Below, piece by piece: positions 6,602 to 14,089 of a stretch of DNA of 15,152 bases. This DNA comes from an uncultured euryarchaeote (GTDB lineage Archaea; Thermoplasmatota; Poseidoniia; Poseidoniales; Poseidoniaceae): contig CALCOQ010000268.1 in the NCBI GenBank assembly GCA_937897005.1, forward strand, positions 1 through 15,152. Direction: 5' to 3'. The notes beneath the pieces are model-generated. The model was not told the DNA's origin. It made no database searches and saw only the letters and a list, made by a program, of their open reading frames with translations. Position 1 is the first letter of the stretch. Each line of letters starts with the position of its first letter. Position numbers and translations under genes: made by a program.

Positions 6602-7984
6602 TCACCGTGCATCGGCAGCCAGGAACTCGTCGACAAGATGGGCATTCTGTGCCTTCATCTCAACGTGGTTGTTCAACCACTCAGTTGCTCTTTCCAAGCA
6701 CATCTGTTTCATCTCACCAGCAAGTAACTCACCACTTCTGTATGATGCTGCGGTCTGCTCCAAGAAAGTATCATCTTCTTCGAAGAAGAACATCATGTAT
6801 TGGTATGCGACATCCTTCTCAGGGTCGCCACCCAAGCGCCTATGCTCCTCCACTGTAGCTTGCCCACCTGAGAAAGCACGCTTGATCTTCTTCTCCAATG
6901 TTACTTCATCATCGGAAAGGAAAATCGTTGTTTTGGGTTGAGAGGAACTCATCTTCCCGCCCGTCAATCCAACTGCGAACCTATGGTAAGTACTGGATGG
7001 CTGAAGCAGCCCTATCCCCCCCATGCTCCTTTCTATAGCAAGTAGACGCATTCTCATGGAGGCCCTGTCAGCAGTGGTTGCAGATGGAATTTGAATCGAA
7101 CCATGTTTGGGATTTGAGATGAAATCCGCGAACCCGAGTTCCTTGAGTTCACCACATATCCTATCGAAAAGACGCTTCCGATGTTCCCTATCCATTCTGC
7201 CATCGGCTCCAATGCCAAGTGCTGCAGCATTATCATCTTGCAACGATAATCCAATGACCATCCCCCCATTCTTGGCGGCTGAAACGTTGAACCAATTGGA
7301 TTTCGAAGCAAGCCCTCTGGTCAGTCGGAGATGTGGGTCTTGATCAATCCCCACTGGAACAACGATTGGGCGCAAACCTCCATATTCGTCGAGTTGCGGA
7401 TGCAGAATATCTCCTGCTTGCACCAAAGGTGCCTGCACATGAGCAAGATTGGTCTCGCCAGTGAAACCGTATATCGCTTCCATCTCACTCAAGTTGGTTC
7501 GCTTACCTAGGGTAAAACCCAACTTCTGAGTCACGGGACGACGCGACTGGAAGTAAACTTGGGTTCTTTCAGGGTCTAACCCCATTCCAGCATAATTCGA
7601 AACATACTCCTCCAGTGCAACCTTTCTGGCTTCAGATAGAGATACTCCCCTAGTGGCATTTGATTCAAGGTCAGCAACCGCTATCGAAACATCCGCTCCC
7701 TGCTGCTGGAACCAGCGGACCTGATCGATGACCATCTTGTGTCCAAGATGCATTCTCCCACTGGGCATCAATCCCGTCATGACTCCAAAAGGAAGTCCTC
7801 GGGATTGAGCTGCGAGTACCACATCCAGGTCGCGATGTGCAAAGACGATACCTCTTCGATGGTGCAGACTAGGATTGCTGATGGCCGAAACATCAACCGC
7901 TTGCAATCCAAACTGGTCGATGATTCGTGAGTAGTCAGTGGACTGTGTACTGGACCATGGGTCGATGCGTACTTCATCTGCCAC
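6602..7984 (-). CDS. trpS: Tryptophanyl-tRNA synthetase, archaeal/eukaryotic type with a large insertion
   Basis: Class I synthetase that charges tRNA-Trp. From GTG 7984 it has 460 residues. The N-terminus RIDPWSSTQSTDYSRIIDQFG is the typical V-x-P-W...D-Y-x-x-L-I-x-x-F-G opening of archaeal TrpRS. HLGH (79-82) is the HIGH motif within LMPSGRMHLGH, GIDQDPHLRLTR (212-223) contacts the substrate, and KMSSS (344-348) is the second signature. Between these lies about 120 residues where compact archaeal enzymes have roughly 40, so an insertion of about 80 residues is present (about 228-332). Haloarchaeal TrpRS is similarly enlarged (recalled, not checked). GTG 7984 is preferred over GTG 7993 because AGGTGA precedes it by five bases. 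Divergent from the dehydrogenase gene. Confidence 0.94.
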   Translation of the reverse strand: MADEVRIDPWSSTQSTDYSRIIDQFGLQAVDVSAISNPSLHHRRGIVFAHRDLDVVLAAQSRGLPFGVMTGLMPSGRMHLGHKMVIDQVRWFQQQGADVSIAVADLESNATRGVSLSEARKVALEEYVSNYAGMGLDPERTQVYFQSRRPVTQKLGFTLGKRTNLSEMEAIYGFTGETNLAHVQAPLVQAGDILHPQLDEYGGLRPIVVPVGIDQDPHLRLTRGLASKSNWFNVSAAKNGGMVIGLSLQDDNAAALGIGADGRMDREHRKRLFDRICGELKELGFADFISNPKHGSIQIPSATTADRASMRMRLLAIERSMGGIGLLQPSSTYHRFAVGLTGGKMSSSQPKTTIFLSDDEVTLEKKIKRAFSGGQATVEEHRRLGGDPEKDVAYQYMMFFFEEDDTFLEQTAASYRSGELLAGEMKQMCLERATEWLNNHVEMKAQNAHLVDEFLAADAR

Positions 7985-7989
7985 CGGAC

Positions 7990-7995
7990 TCACCT
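7990..7995 (-). promoter_or_regulatory. Shine-Dalgarno sequence of trpS
   Basis: The minus strand reads AGGTGA, five bases before GTG 7984. It overlaps the alternative GTG at 7993, which is an argument against using that codon as the start. Confidence 0.6.
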
Positions 7996-8072
7996 GATGC
8001 CTTGGCCGCTCAGACAGTGGATGAAGGCTTCGCCACGATGAAGTGCTCGAGGCCCATCGTCAGAGTGATACG

Positions 8073-9053
8073 ATGGCGCGGATAGTGGTTCTTGGTGCGG
8101 GTCTGATTGGGGGTTTCGTTGTCTCACAACTGGAGGGACACGAGGTCACGGTTGTTGACCTCAATCCTGATTCACTGAATTCAATGGACTGCAAGGTCAT
8201 GTGCGCTGATGCACTTTCTCCAGAGATACTGGAGATGGAAGAAGTGGACGTCTGGGTCAACATGTTGCCTGGCGGCATAGCTGATAAGGTTCGCAAGCCA
8301 TTGCTTGACAATGAACAGACTGTGGTCGATCTGGCCTTCACCATTGAGGACCCGCGCAATCACCACGCTGGGAGGATGGTCTACGATGTCGGCATCGCCC
8401 CAGGTCTGTCAAACCTCTGGACTGCAGCGTTGAAAGATGTGTTCAAGGTTGAGATATTGGTCGGAGGAATCCCTAGTGAGCCGGACGATGGATGGTCGTA
8501 CATGGCCCCATTCTCACCCGCTGATGTCATCGAGGAGTATACCCGTCCAGCCAGAGTCAGGATCAATGGGCGAAATATGGTGTTGGAAGCACTTGAAATG
8601 AGGCATTTGGTTGAGATTTCCGGCATCGGCACCTTGGAGGCAGCAATCACCGATGGATTGCGAAGTCTACTCGATACCATCGAGGCAGATACGATGCTGG
8701 AGTATACACTCAGATGGCCTGGACACTACGATAAGTGGTTGGCCTCTTCTAGGAATGATGAACTGATTGAAGAATGGAGATTCGATTCAAACAGGGATGA
8801 GATGACGATTCTATACATCAAAGCAGAAACGGCTGCTGGAGAATGGACTGGCTTCTTGCTCGACAGGGGCGATGAAAAGTGGTCCTCGATGGCTCGAACC
8901 ACGGGTCTGGTCACTCTTGCTGCAATCGATGCTGCCTTGGCAGGACTCATCCCAGAAGGTGTAAGTCCCCCAGAAGCAATACCTGAACTTCTGCAGTATG
9001 CAGAGAGTCGCCTGCTCGATGCTGGAGTGCACATCGAACGAGACCCGTTTTGA
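8073..9053 (+). CDS. Saccharopine dehydrogenase-family oxidoreductase (lysine dehydrogenase-like)
   Basis: A 326-residue NAD(P)-dependent oxidoreductase. Residues 3-30 form a Rossmann fold with GAGLIGG (8-14) and an acidic residue, Asp29, at the end of the second strand, favouring NAD. YDVGIAPGLSNLW (104-116) matches the D-C/V-G-x-A-P-G-x-x-N segment of the family, and the C-terminal half carries PADVIEEYTRPARVRING, SGIGTLEAAITDGL and LRWPGHYDK, all typical of the lysine 6-dehydrogenase/saccharopine reductase branch. The substrate is uncertain: lysine epsilon-dehydrogenation, saccharopine or a polyamine-linked reaction are all possible in this superfamily. ATG 8073 starts directly before the first strand; a GTG ten codons upstream (8043) is less likely. 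Convergent with the surface protein gene, stops abutting. Confidence 0.88.
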   Translation: MARIVVLGAGLIGGFVVSQLEGHEVTVVDLNPDSLNSMDCKVMCADALSPEILEMEEVDVWVNMLPGGIADKVRKPLLDNEQTVVDLAFTIEDPRNHHAGRMVYDVGIAPGLSNLWTAALKDVFKVEILVGGIPSEPDDGWSYMAPFSPADVIEEYTRPARVRINGRNMVLEALEMRHLVEISGIGTLEAAITDGLRSLLDTIEADTMLEYTLRWPGHYDKWLASSRNDELIEEWRFDSNRDEMTILYIKAETAAGEWTGFLLDRGDEKWSSMARTTGLVTLAAIDAALAGLIPEGVSPPEAIPELLQYAESRLLDAGVHIERDPF

Positions 9054-10259
9054 TCATTCTTCCTCGATGGGCCCGATGAATCGTCTATCCTTGCGGATGA
9101 TGAGTGAAAATGCCAGCATCGATGAAAGAACGACCACAACGCCAACAATAGGTAGCCATGGAGAAGAGGTCCTGGCATCTCTTGGAGTGAGGAGCCAAGT
9201 GAATCGGAGGTCGGAAGAAGCATCAAATCGTTTCGACCAAGTGAACAGATCCTCTGTTGAATGGGAGGCGATCGTGACTGCAAAGGAACGGCCATTGAAC
9301 CATTTCTCATCGAGGATGTCCACATCCACATCTGCATTCTCGAAACTGATCTCAACCTCTTTTCCAACAGCAACAGTGAGAAGTAGATGCCCGCCATCCA
9401 TCCTCCAACCACTCTTGAGTTGGTTTTCAGTGACTTCCAATTGTTCGAGAGATTCTCCCGTTTCAGAATATACGACTGATGAAACTGAGGACTGGCTTGC
9501 ATTTATTCTCCAAGTTACTGGAACATCCCATGCTCGACCCTCAAGCGATTGACAGGCAGTAGGACGCGAGATCTCGAACAGCCACTTACCATCAGCATCT
9601 GTACTCAGAGTATCATGTTCAAACTGATGACAACGCTGGATGATCCATGTGCTCCATGCTACGCCCCATGTGGTGAACCAAGCATCACTTTCCAATAACC
9701 AACCCTCTATCTCGGAATCATGTCGAATGGTGTTATCTCCGACTTTTCCAATCCAATAGAAATTCAATAATCCACCTTTGGAAGCTTCGAACTCAACTCC
9801 GGAGACCGTATTCATCGCCTTCTCAAGACTCCCTCCTCTTCTACCAAGATTGTACCAATCCTCTGGCTGTTCAGGCTCATCATCCTGTGAATGCCATGCG
9901 GTGTCAGCAAGGCCCGTCAAGTCTCCATGCACTGGAAAACCGAGGTCATCGACGAGTGCATGATCCAGATATGTCAGTCCAGAAGGAGTCCTTGTCGATA
10001 GCGGCTGCTCACCCCAACTCGATGCTGCAATGCGATCCGTGATGTATTCTCGACATTCACTGGCCACAGCCCCAGGATCGGCCTGCCATGAAAGACCGGG
10101 TATTCCATGACAAGCGAACTCATCTCCTGCCAACAGACGTTCTTCTGCCCCAATTGTCTCCAACCAACCGTCTTCTTCCCATGATGCAGTAGCAACTGGA
10201 AGAGCCAAGGGTTGGAGAATCAGCAACACCAACAACATGGTCAATGGAGTGGAGCGCAT
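9054..10259 (-). CDS. Secreted, membrane-anchored protein of unknown family
   Basis: A 401-residue protein from ATG 10259. Residues 1-25 are a signal peptide: Arg2, a long Leu/Val core, then VATAS with likely cleavage before W27. The outside part is Trp- and Ser-rich with four cysteines (50, 69, 210, 236), enough for two disulfides, and an NAS sequon at 253. Residues 368-388 form one transmembrane helix followed by a positive RKDRR stop-transfer and a short acidic tail, giving a type I topology. The stretch before the helix (about 255-365) reads as a beta-rich domain. No catalytic motif or known family was recognised. A GTG 24 codons upstream (10331) would place the signal peptide internally, so ATG 10259 is chosen. 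Divergent from the acyltransferase gene. Confidence 0.75.
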   Translation of the reverse strand: MRSTPLTMLLVLLILQPLALPVATASWEEDGWLETIGAEERLLAGDEFACHGIPGLSWQADPGAVASECREYITDRIAASSWGEQPLSTRTPSGLTYLDHALVDDLGFPVHGDLTGLADTAWHSQDDEPEQPEDWYNLGRRGGSLEKAMNTVSGVEFEASKGGLLNFYWIGKVGDNTIRHDSEIEGWLLESDAWFTTWGVAWSTWIIQRCHQFEHDTLSTDADGKWLFEISRPTACQSLEGRAWDVPVTWRINASQSSVSSVVYSETGESLEQLEVTENQLKSGWRMDGGHLLLTVAVGKEVEISFENADVDVDILDEKWFNGRSFAVTIASHSTEDLFTWSKRFDASSDLRFTWLLTPRDARTSSPWLPIVGVVVVLSSMLAFSLIIRKDRRFIGPIEEE

Positions 10260-10361
10260 ATTATCGCCACTCGATTCACTCTCAATACGATACCGCTGTA
10301 TCATGCTCCTCGATGATATTTCAGCCGCCACCTAGAAAATCAAGCGACATGACCGGAGTCC

Positions 10362-11129
10362 ATGGCGGATGTTGTGGAAGCATGGTCAGAACTCGAAGAT
10401 GAGGTCAGGATCCAGAGTACCAAGATTCCGCTTCCATCAACCATCACCTACAGATTCATGCAACATACAATCGTCCCAATGATTCGGTTCTTACTCCGCC
10501 TGTCGCCGCGGGGAATGGAGCGGATACCGAGAAAGGGCTCAGCGATATTCGCAGCCAATCACCTCTCACATGTGGATCCGGTCATCGTGGTCTCAACAGT
10601 TCGCAGGAGATTGCATTATCTGGCCAAGGATGAACATTTCGCTACTCCCGGCGTTTCACTGTTCATGAAAGCGACTGGGCAGATCAAGACCGAACGTGAA
10701 TCAGGTGCAGCAGGTGCTCTAGCAAGAGCAAGTGATATTCTCAGCGAAGGACGCTGTCTTGGTATCTTCCCCGAAGGGACGCGCTCCAAGAACACTGAAG
10801 CCCCATTCTTGTTGAAGGGAAAGACGGGGGTTGCCAGATTGGCGGCCGCACATCCCGAGGTTCCAGTGGTTCCATTGGCGTTGATCGGTAGCAGAGAAAT
10901 GATGGCTCCCAAAGTGCACAAGATTCCGCGTTTGTGGAAGAAGGTCAAGGTCAATTGCGGCCATGGCACCTCTTGGAATGACTGGCTGAAGAAGAATGAT
11001 TTCTCCAGCGATGATATCGCTGCTTTGTTGAAGATGGATGAGGCCGAAAGAAAGTCCGAATTAGCCGGGATGTTTCGTGGATTCACTGATGACCTGATGC
11101 GCGATATCGCCGCTCTGGGAGCGCCCTGA
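10362..11129 (+). CDS. PlsC-type 1-acyl-sn-glycerol-3-phosphate acyltransferase family protein
   Basis: A 255-residue glycerolipid acyltransferase of the LPLAT/PlsC family, which transfers a fatty acyl group to a glycerol phosphate backbone at the inner membrane face. Block I is NHLSHVDP with the catalytic His67 and Asp72 (HX4D). Block III is FPEGTRS (136-142), block II-like residues lie near the IKTERES segment, and VPVVPLALIG (167-176) is block IV. The N-terminal region (about 30-48) is moderately hydrophobic and could associate with the membrane. Most archaea use ether-linked isoprenoid lipids and lack this enzyme, so a bacterial origin is likely, but Marine Group II genomes have been reported to carry bacterial-type lipid genes. 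The acyl acceptor is unknown. It is 103 bases upstream of thyA. Confidence 0.92.
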   Translation: MADVVEAWSELEDEVRIQSTKIPLPSTITYRFMQHTIVPMIRFLLRLSPRGMERIPRKGSAIFAANHLSHVDPVIVVSTVRRRLHYLAKDEHFATPGVSLFMKATGQIKTERESGAAGALARASDILSEGRCLGIFPEGTRSKNTEAPFLLKGKTGVARLAAAHPEVPVVPLALIGSREMMAPKVHKIPRLWKKVKVNCGHGTSWNDWLKKNDFSSDDIAALLKMDEAERKSELAGMFRGFTDDLMRDIAALGAP

Positions 11130-11232
11130 CCATTCAGACGAGCGCAACAATTCCGATGACTTCGAACTTTCACTGGCTGCATCTTGATTCCAATCATTGA
11201 AGAACCGGCTATCTGAAGCACTGCTGAGTCGC

Positions 11233-12027
11233 ATGCAGCAGTATCTCGACCTTATCAGGCGCATCCTCGATGAGGGCGCACAAAAGGGTGATAGAACCGG
11301 CACCGGCACCATCTCTGTTTTCGGACATCAGATGCGCTTTGATCTAAGTGAGGGATTTCCGATGGTCACCACCAAGAAATTGCACCTCAAGTCGATCATC
11401 CATGAGTTGCTTTGGTTCTTGAAAGGGGAAACCAACATTCAGTATCTACAGGATAACGGAGTGCGGATCTGGAATGAATGGGCTGATGAAAATGGAGAGC
11501 TAGGAGCAGTCTATGGAAAACAGTGGCGAAATTGGGAAACCACTGAGGGCCAGGTCATTGACCAGATTTCTCAAGCCATTGAGTTGATAATGACCAATCC
11601 CACTTCCAGGAGAATCATCGTCAGTGCATGGAATGTCGGTGAATTGGAAGAAATGGCATTGATGCCTTGCCACGCATTCTTCCAGTTCTACGTGAATGAT
11701 GGAAAGTTGTCATGTCAACTCTATCAACGCAGTGCCGATGTATTCCTTGGCGTACCTTTCAACATCGCTTCATACAGTCTCTTGGTGCACATGATGGCGC
11801 AGGTCTGCAACCTTGGCGTCGGTGATTTCGTACACACTATTGGCGATGCTCATCTCTACAATAATCATCTTGAGCAGGCACGTGAGCAAGTTTCAAGAAA
11901 TCCCATGCAGTTACCCACTCTATATCTGAATCCAGAAGTGAATGACATCGACTCATTCAAGTTTGAAGACATCGAGGTCAGAGGCTATGAGCACCATCCC
12001 CACATCGCCGCACCGATTTCGGTCTGA
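11233..12027 (+). CDS. thyA: Thymidylate synthase ThyA
   Basis: Converts dUMP and methylene-tetrahydrofolate to dTMP and dihydrofolate. From ATG 11233 it has 264 residues, exactly the E. coli length, and aligns from residue 1 without obvious gaps. Catalytic Cys146 is in MALMPCHAFFQF, the phosphate-binding arginines are in RRIIVSAWN (126-134), and DRTGTGT (20-26), LYQRSADVFLG and HLYNNH are in place. A TTG twelve codons upstream (11197) is in frame but adds residues absent from the family. This is the classical folate-recycling ThyA, not the flavin-dependent ThyX of many archaea, and it requires the dihydrofolate reductase encoded nine bases downstream. Bacterial-like sequence suggests ancient transfer. 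Confidence 0.97.
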   Translation: MQQYLDLIRRILDEGAQKGDRTGTGTISVFGHQMRFDLSEGFPMVTTKKLHLKSIIHELLWFLKGETNIQYLQDNGVRIWNEWADENGELGAVYGKQWRNWETTEGQVIDQISQAIELIMTNPTSRRIIVSAWNVGELEEMALMPCHAFFQFYVNDGKLSCQLYQRSADVFLGVPFNIASYSLLVHMMAQVCNLGVGDFVHTIGDAHLYNNHLEQAREQVSRNPMQLPTLYLNPEVNDIDSFKFEDIEVRGYEHHPHIAAPISV

Positions 12028-12031
12028 GGTG
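12026..12031 (+). promoter_or_regulatory. Shine-Dalgarno sequence of folA overlapping the thyA stop
   Basis: GAGGTG lies five bases before ATG 12037 and overlaps the thyA TGA, indicating translational coupling of the two genes. Confidence 0.7.
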
Positions 12032-12036
12032 TTCTG

Positions 12037-12510
12037 ATGAAACTGATCGCTCTTGTGGCAAGTGACCTTGAAGGGGCCATCGGCAAAGCGGGTGGGCTTC
12101 CGTGGAGGCTTCCTTCGGACCTCGCCCGGTTCAGAAAAAGAACGATGGGTGGACCTGTAATCATGGGAAGCAGAACATTTCAGAGCATTGGGCGCCCTTT
12201 GGATGGACGCCTCAATATCGTATTATCCAGAAAACAAGATTTTTCTGGAGTCATCATGGCTCGTGATCCGCAAGGCGCAATTGCAGCATGCGGAAATGTC
12301 GAGGAGGCTTTCGTCATCGGAGGTGGCCAGATATACAGTCTCTTCCAACTTGACACCATCGAACTGACTGAAGTTCAAACCGTGGTCGGTGATGCTGATA
12401 CCTTCTTCGCGATTCCAGATGGGATGGACGAGGTCTCTCGAAGTCCCGCCACCAAGGAAGAAGGAGATCAACACTCCTGGGCCCTCAGGATTCTCCAACG
12501 TACTCAGTGA
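12037..12510 (+). CDS. folA: Dihydrofolate reductase, FolA type
   Basis: Reduces dihydrofolate to tetrahydrofolate with NADPH, regenerating the cofactor consumed by ThyA immediately upstream. At 157 residues it is close to the 159 of E. coli. Visible signatures are GAIGKAGGLPWRLPSDL (13-29) with Trp23 and the substrate-binding Asp28, PVIMGSRTFQSIGRPL (40-55), RLNIVLSR (58-65) and VIGGGQIY (93-100), the NADPH and folate sites. Spacing of nine bases and the overlapping ribosome binding site show an operon with thyA. The 3' end overlaps the convergent MazG-like gene by 26 bases. Confidence 0.96.
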   Translation: MKLIALVASDLEGAIGKAGGLPWRLPSDLARFRKRTMGGPVIMGSRTFQSIGRPLDGRLNIVLSRKQDFSGVIMARDPQGAIAACGNVEEAFVIGGGQIYSLFQLDTIELTEVQTVVGDADTFFAIPDGMDEVSRSPATKEEGDQHSWALRILQRTQ

Positions 12511-12919
12511 CTCTGACTCCTAGACGGCCCTTACGTGAAGGTCGAAGCATGATTCGGTCCATCTTGTCATGAAATGAACGTTCGAGATCAATCTCCATGG
12601 CCAAAGCGTGCCCAAGTATCAGAATCAAGACATCCGCTAATTCCTCTTCAAGGTCAGACTTCGGCTTACCCTTGGTCACCGCCGCTGCCAATTCACCCAA
12701 TTCCTCAATCGTCAATGCAAGACGATAGCCCATATCATGCCCATTGTTCTCTGCGAAAGCATGCTTGTCATGGAATCTCGCGGTGCGTGCCATCATGGTA
12801 TCAAAACGACCATCACATAAGATTGGTGAAACGTCAGATTCGGCCACAGCCAACACTCGTCCACCTGCTCCGCTGGCAAGCCATTGCTCAACATCGACGG
12901 GTCGTTCTTCATCACTCAT
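12485..12919 (-). CDS. MazG-like nucleotide pyrophosphohydrolase
   Basis: A 144-residue all-alpha NTP pyrophosphohydrolase-family protein that would split a nucleoside triphosphate into monophosphate and pyrophosphate. The metal-binding motif is split as EELGE (72-76) and EELADVL (92-98), separated by a short loop, as in the MazG/dUTPase superfamily. The N-terminal 45 residues are not conserved in appearance. ATG 12919 is chosen; an in-frame TTG at 12949 would overlap the eS1 stop. Lying 26 bases downstream of the eS1 gene on the same strand, it is probably co-transcribed with it, and it is convergent with thyA-folA (26-base overlap). Substrate preference (dUTP, dCTP or damaged nucleotides) cannot be told from sequence. 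Confidence 0.85.
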   Translation of the reverse strand: MSDEERPVDVEQWLASGAGGRVLAVAESDVSPILCDGRFDTMMARTARFHDKHAFAENNGHDMGYRLALTIEELGELAAAVTKGKPKSDLEEELADVLILILGHALAMEIDLERSFHDKMDRIMLRPSRKGRLGVRVTEYVGES

Positions 12920-12945
12920 GCAAATGCATGAACAGAACCGGTCCT

Positions 12946-13995
12946 TCAACTGAGATGGTCGATTATCTTCTGTGCCAATGCGGCCGATATCCCCTTGGTC
13001 TCCGAGATTCCATCCACTCCTGCTTCTTTCAAAGCAGCAAATGATGAAAGTCCCGCATCCACCAATTTCTTGGCAGTTGCAGGCCCGACCCCGGGCAATG
13101 TAGAGAAGTCATCCTCAGAATCTGTAACTGCTGGTTCTTCAGTTTCTTCCTCAGTTTCCTCAGCCGCTGGTTCTTCCGCTTCTTCAGCGCTTTCAGTTGC
13201 TACTTCCGCTGCCTTCTCAGCGACCGCTTCCATGGCCTCAGCTGCTGCCAGGACCCCTGCTTCTTCAGCAACATCGCCGTCATCTTCTGCTGCGGCCAGT
13301 GCTGCGGCTTTACGTGCAGCAACCTCTGCAGTCTGGCGTTCTTCCTCTGCATGAATCTCATCTAGGGTTGGGCCACTCTCGGGAACCACTCCAGATTGTA
13401 GAAGTTGACTCCTGCGGATGACCGCTGAACGTACTGGATAGATGACCTTGACCGCATTGCGAATCTCTTCTTCCAATTCACCGCCCAACAATGACTTCTG
13501 TAACTCTGCGTAGGTCTTTCGAGAAGCATTGGTCAAGATAACGTCTCGTGCTTTCTGGCGCATGGCACTCTTGACACTCGACTTGATGCGCTTCTCTGTG
13601 ATCATCAATGGCTTCAAACGAACCAGATAGCCGTCCACAGTCACTACATCAACCACGCCATCGACCTTTCCTCGGTATCGACGAATCTGCCTACGGACGT
13701 GGTCCGATTGGTGGGTATGTCCGACGAATTCGGTCAATGCCTCTTGCCCGACGCACTCGGTCACACTGAAGCGTAACTTGACATGCATCTTACTGAAATC
13801 GCCATCAAACTCCTGCTGAGTGAGTTCGTATGTTCTTCCAATGATGTGTTCTTCTATTTCCCCGAGGGTCTCACCAATGCGCTTGAAATTCCATGGAAAT
13901 CTCGGTGCACGAATGGTGAACCATCTCTTGGCCTTCCATTTGTCTTTTTGCTTTCTTGCTGATGCGCGCGCATTGGCGCCTGTTCGACTGGCCAT
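12946..13995 (-). CDS. Small-subunit ribosomal protein eS1 (S3Ae) with acidic linker and C-terminal helix-hairpin-helix domain
   Basis: A 349-residue protein. Residues 1-205 are the archaeal eS1 core of the 30S subunit: the basic start, KAKRWFTIRAPRFPWN, then HVKLRFSVTECVGQEALTEFVGHTHQSDHVRR and RRYRGKVDGVVDVVTVDGYLVR segments are family signatures. Residues 210-295 are an Ala/Glu low-complexity linker. Residues 296-349 carry STLPGVGPATAKKLVDAG, a classical helix-hairpin-helix motif with a G-V-G hairpin, followed by a second helix-turn-helix, ISETKGISAALAQKIIDHL. Ordinary archaeal eS1 is about 200-220 residues, so this is a 130-residue C-terminal fusion. HhH extensions on ribosomal proteins are known elsewhere (for example L32e in some euryarchaea, from memory). 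The fused domain's role, probably nucleic-acid contact, is inferred. Confidence 0.93.
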   Translation of the reverse strand: MASRTGANARASARKQKDKWKAKRWFTIRAPRFPWNFKRIGETLGEIEEHIIGRTYELTQQEFDGDFSKMHVKLRFSVTECVGQEALTEFVGHTHQSDHVRRQIRRYRGKVDGVVDVVTVDGYLVRLKPLMITEKRIKSSVKSAMRQKARDVILTNASRKTYAELQKSLLGGELEEEIRNAVKVIYPVRSAVIRRSQLLQSGVVPESGPTLDEIHAEEERQTAEVAARKAAALAAAEDDGDVAEEAGVLAAAEAMEAVAEKAAEVATESAEEAEEPAAEETEEETEEPAVTDSEDDFSTLPGVGPATAKKLVDAGLSSFAALKEAGVDGISETKGISAALAQKIIDHLS

Positions 13996-14056
13996 GATTC
14001 ATCCCTCGGTTCCGTTGCAGGGGCTACCCTACGAGCGTCCAGCCGACCGACCCCCA

Positions 14057-14077
14057 CTATTTGAAGTGGCCTATATT
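14057..14077 (-). promoter_or_regulatory. Possible promoter of the eS1 gene
   Basis: In the 94 bases between pdxS and the eS1 ATG, the minus strand has two AT-rich elements, AATATAG (14077-14071) and TTCAAATAG (14065-14057), in otherwise GC-rich DNA. Either could be a TATA box giving a leader of roughly 40-55 bases. The choice between them is not decidable here. Confidence 0.3.
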
Positions 14078-14089
14078 GCTGAGGTAACT

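Noticed and set aside
8726..9502. 258-residue minus-strand open frame spanning the dehydrogenase and surface-protein junction
   Set aside because: It overlaps two better-supported genes in other frames and its sequence is Ser-rich without domain features.
10260..10331. Upstream GTG start for the surface protein
   Set aside because: It would add 24 polar residues before the signal peptide; the ATG at 10259 gives a textbook signal sequence.
11197..11232. TTG start for thyA
   Set aside because: The extra 12 residues are absent from the family and the ATG at 11233 gives exactly the E. coli length and alignment.
12995..13354. Long Ser/Ala-rich open frame on the plus strand opposite the eS1 linker
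   Set aside because: It is the antisense of the repetitive Ala/Glu codons of eS1; its composition is a mirror of that low-complexity region and it has no domain.
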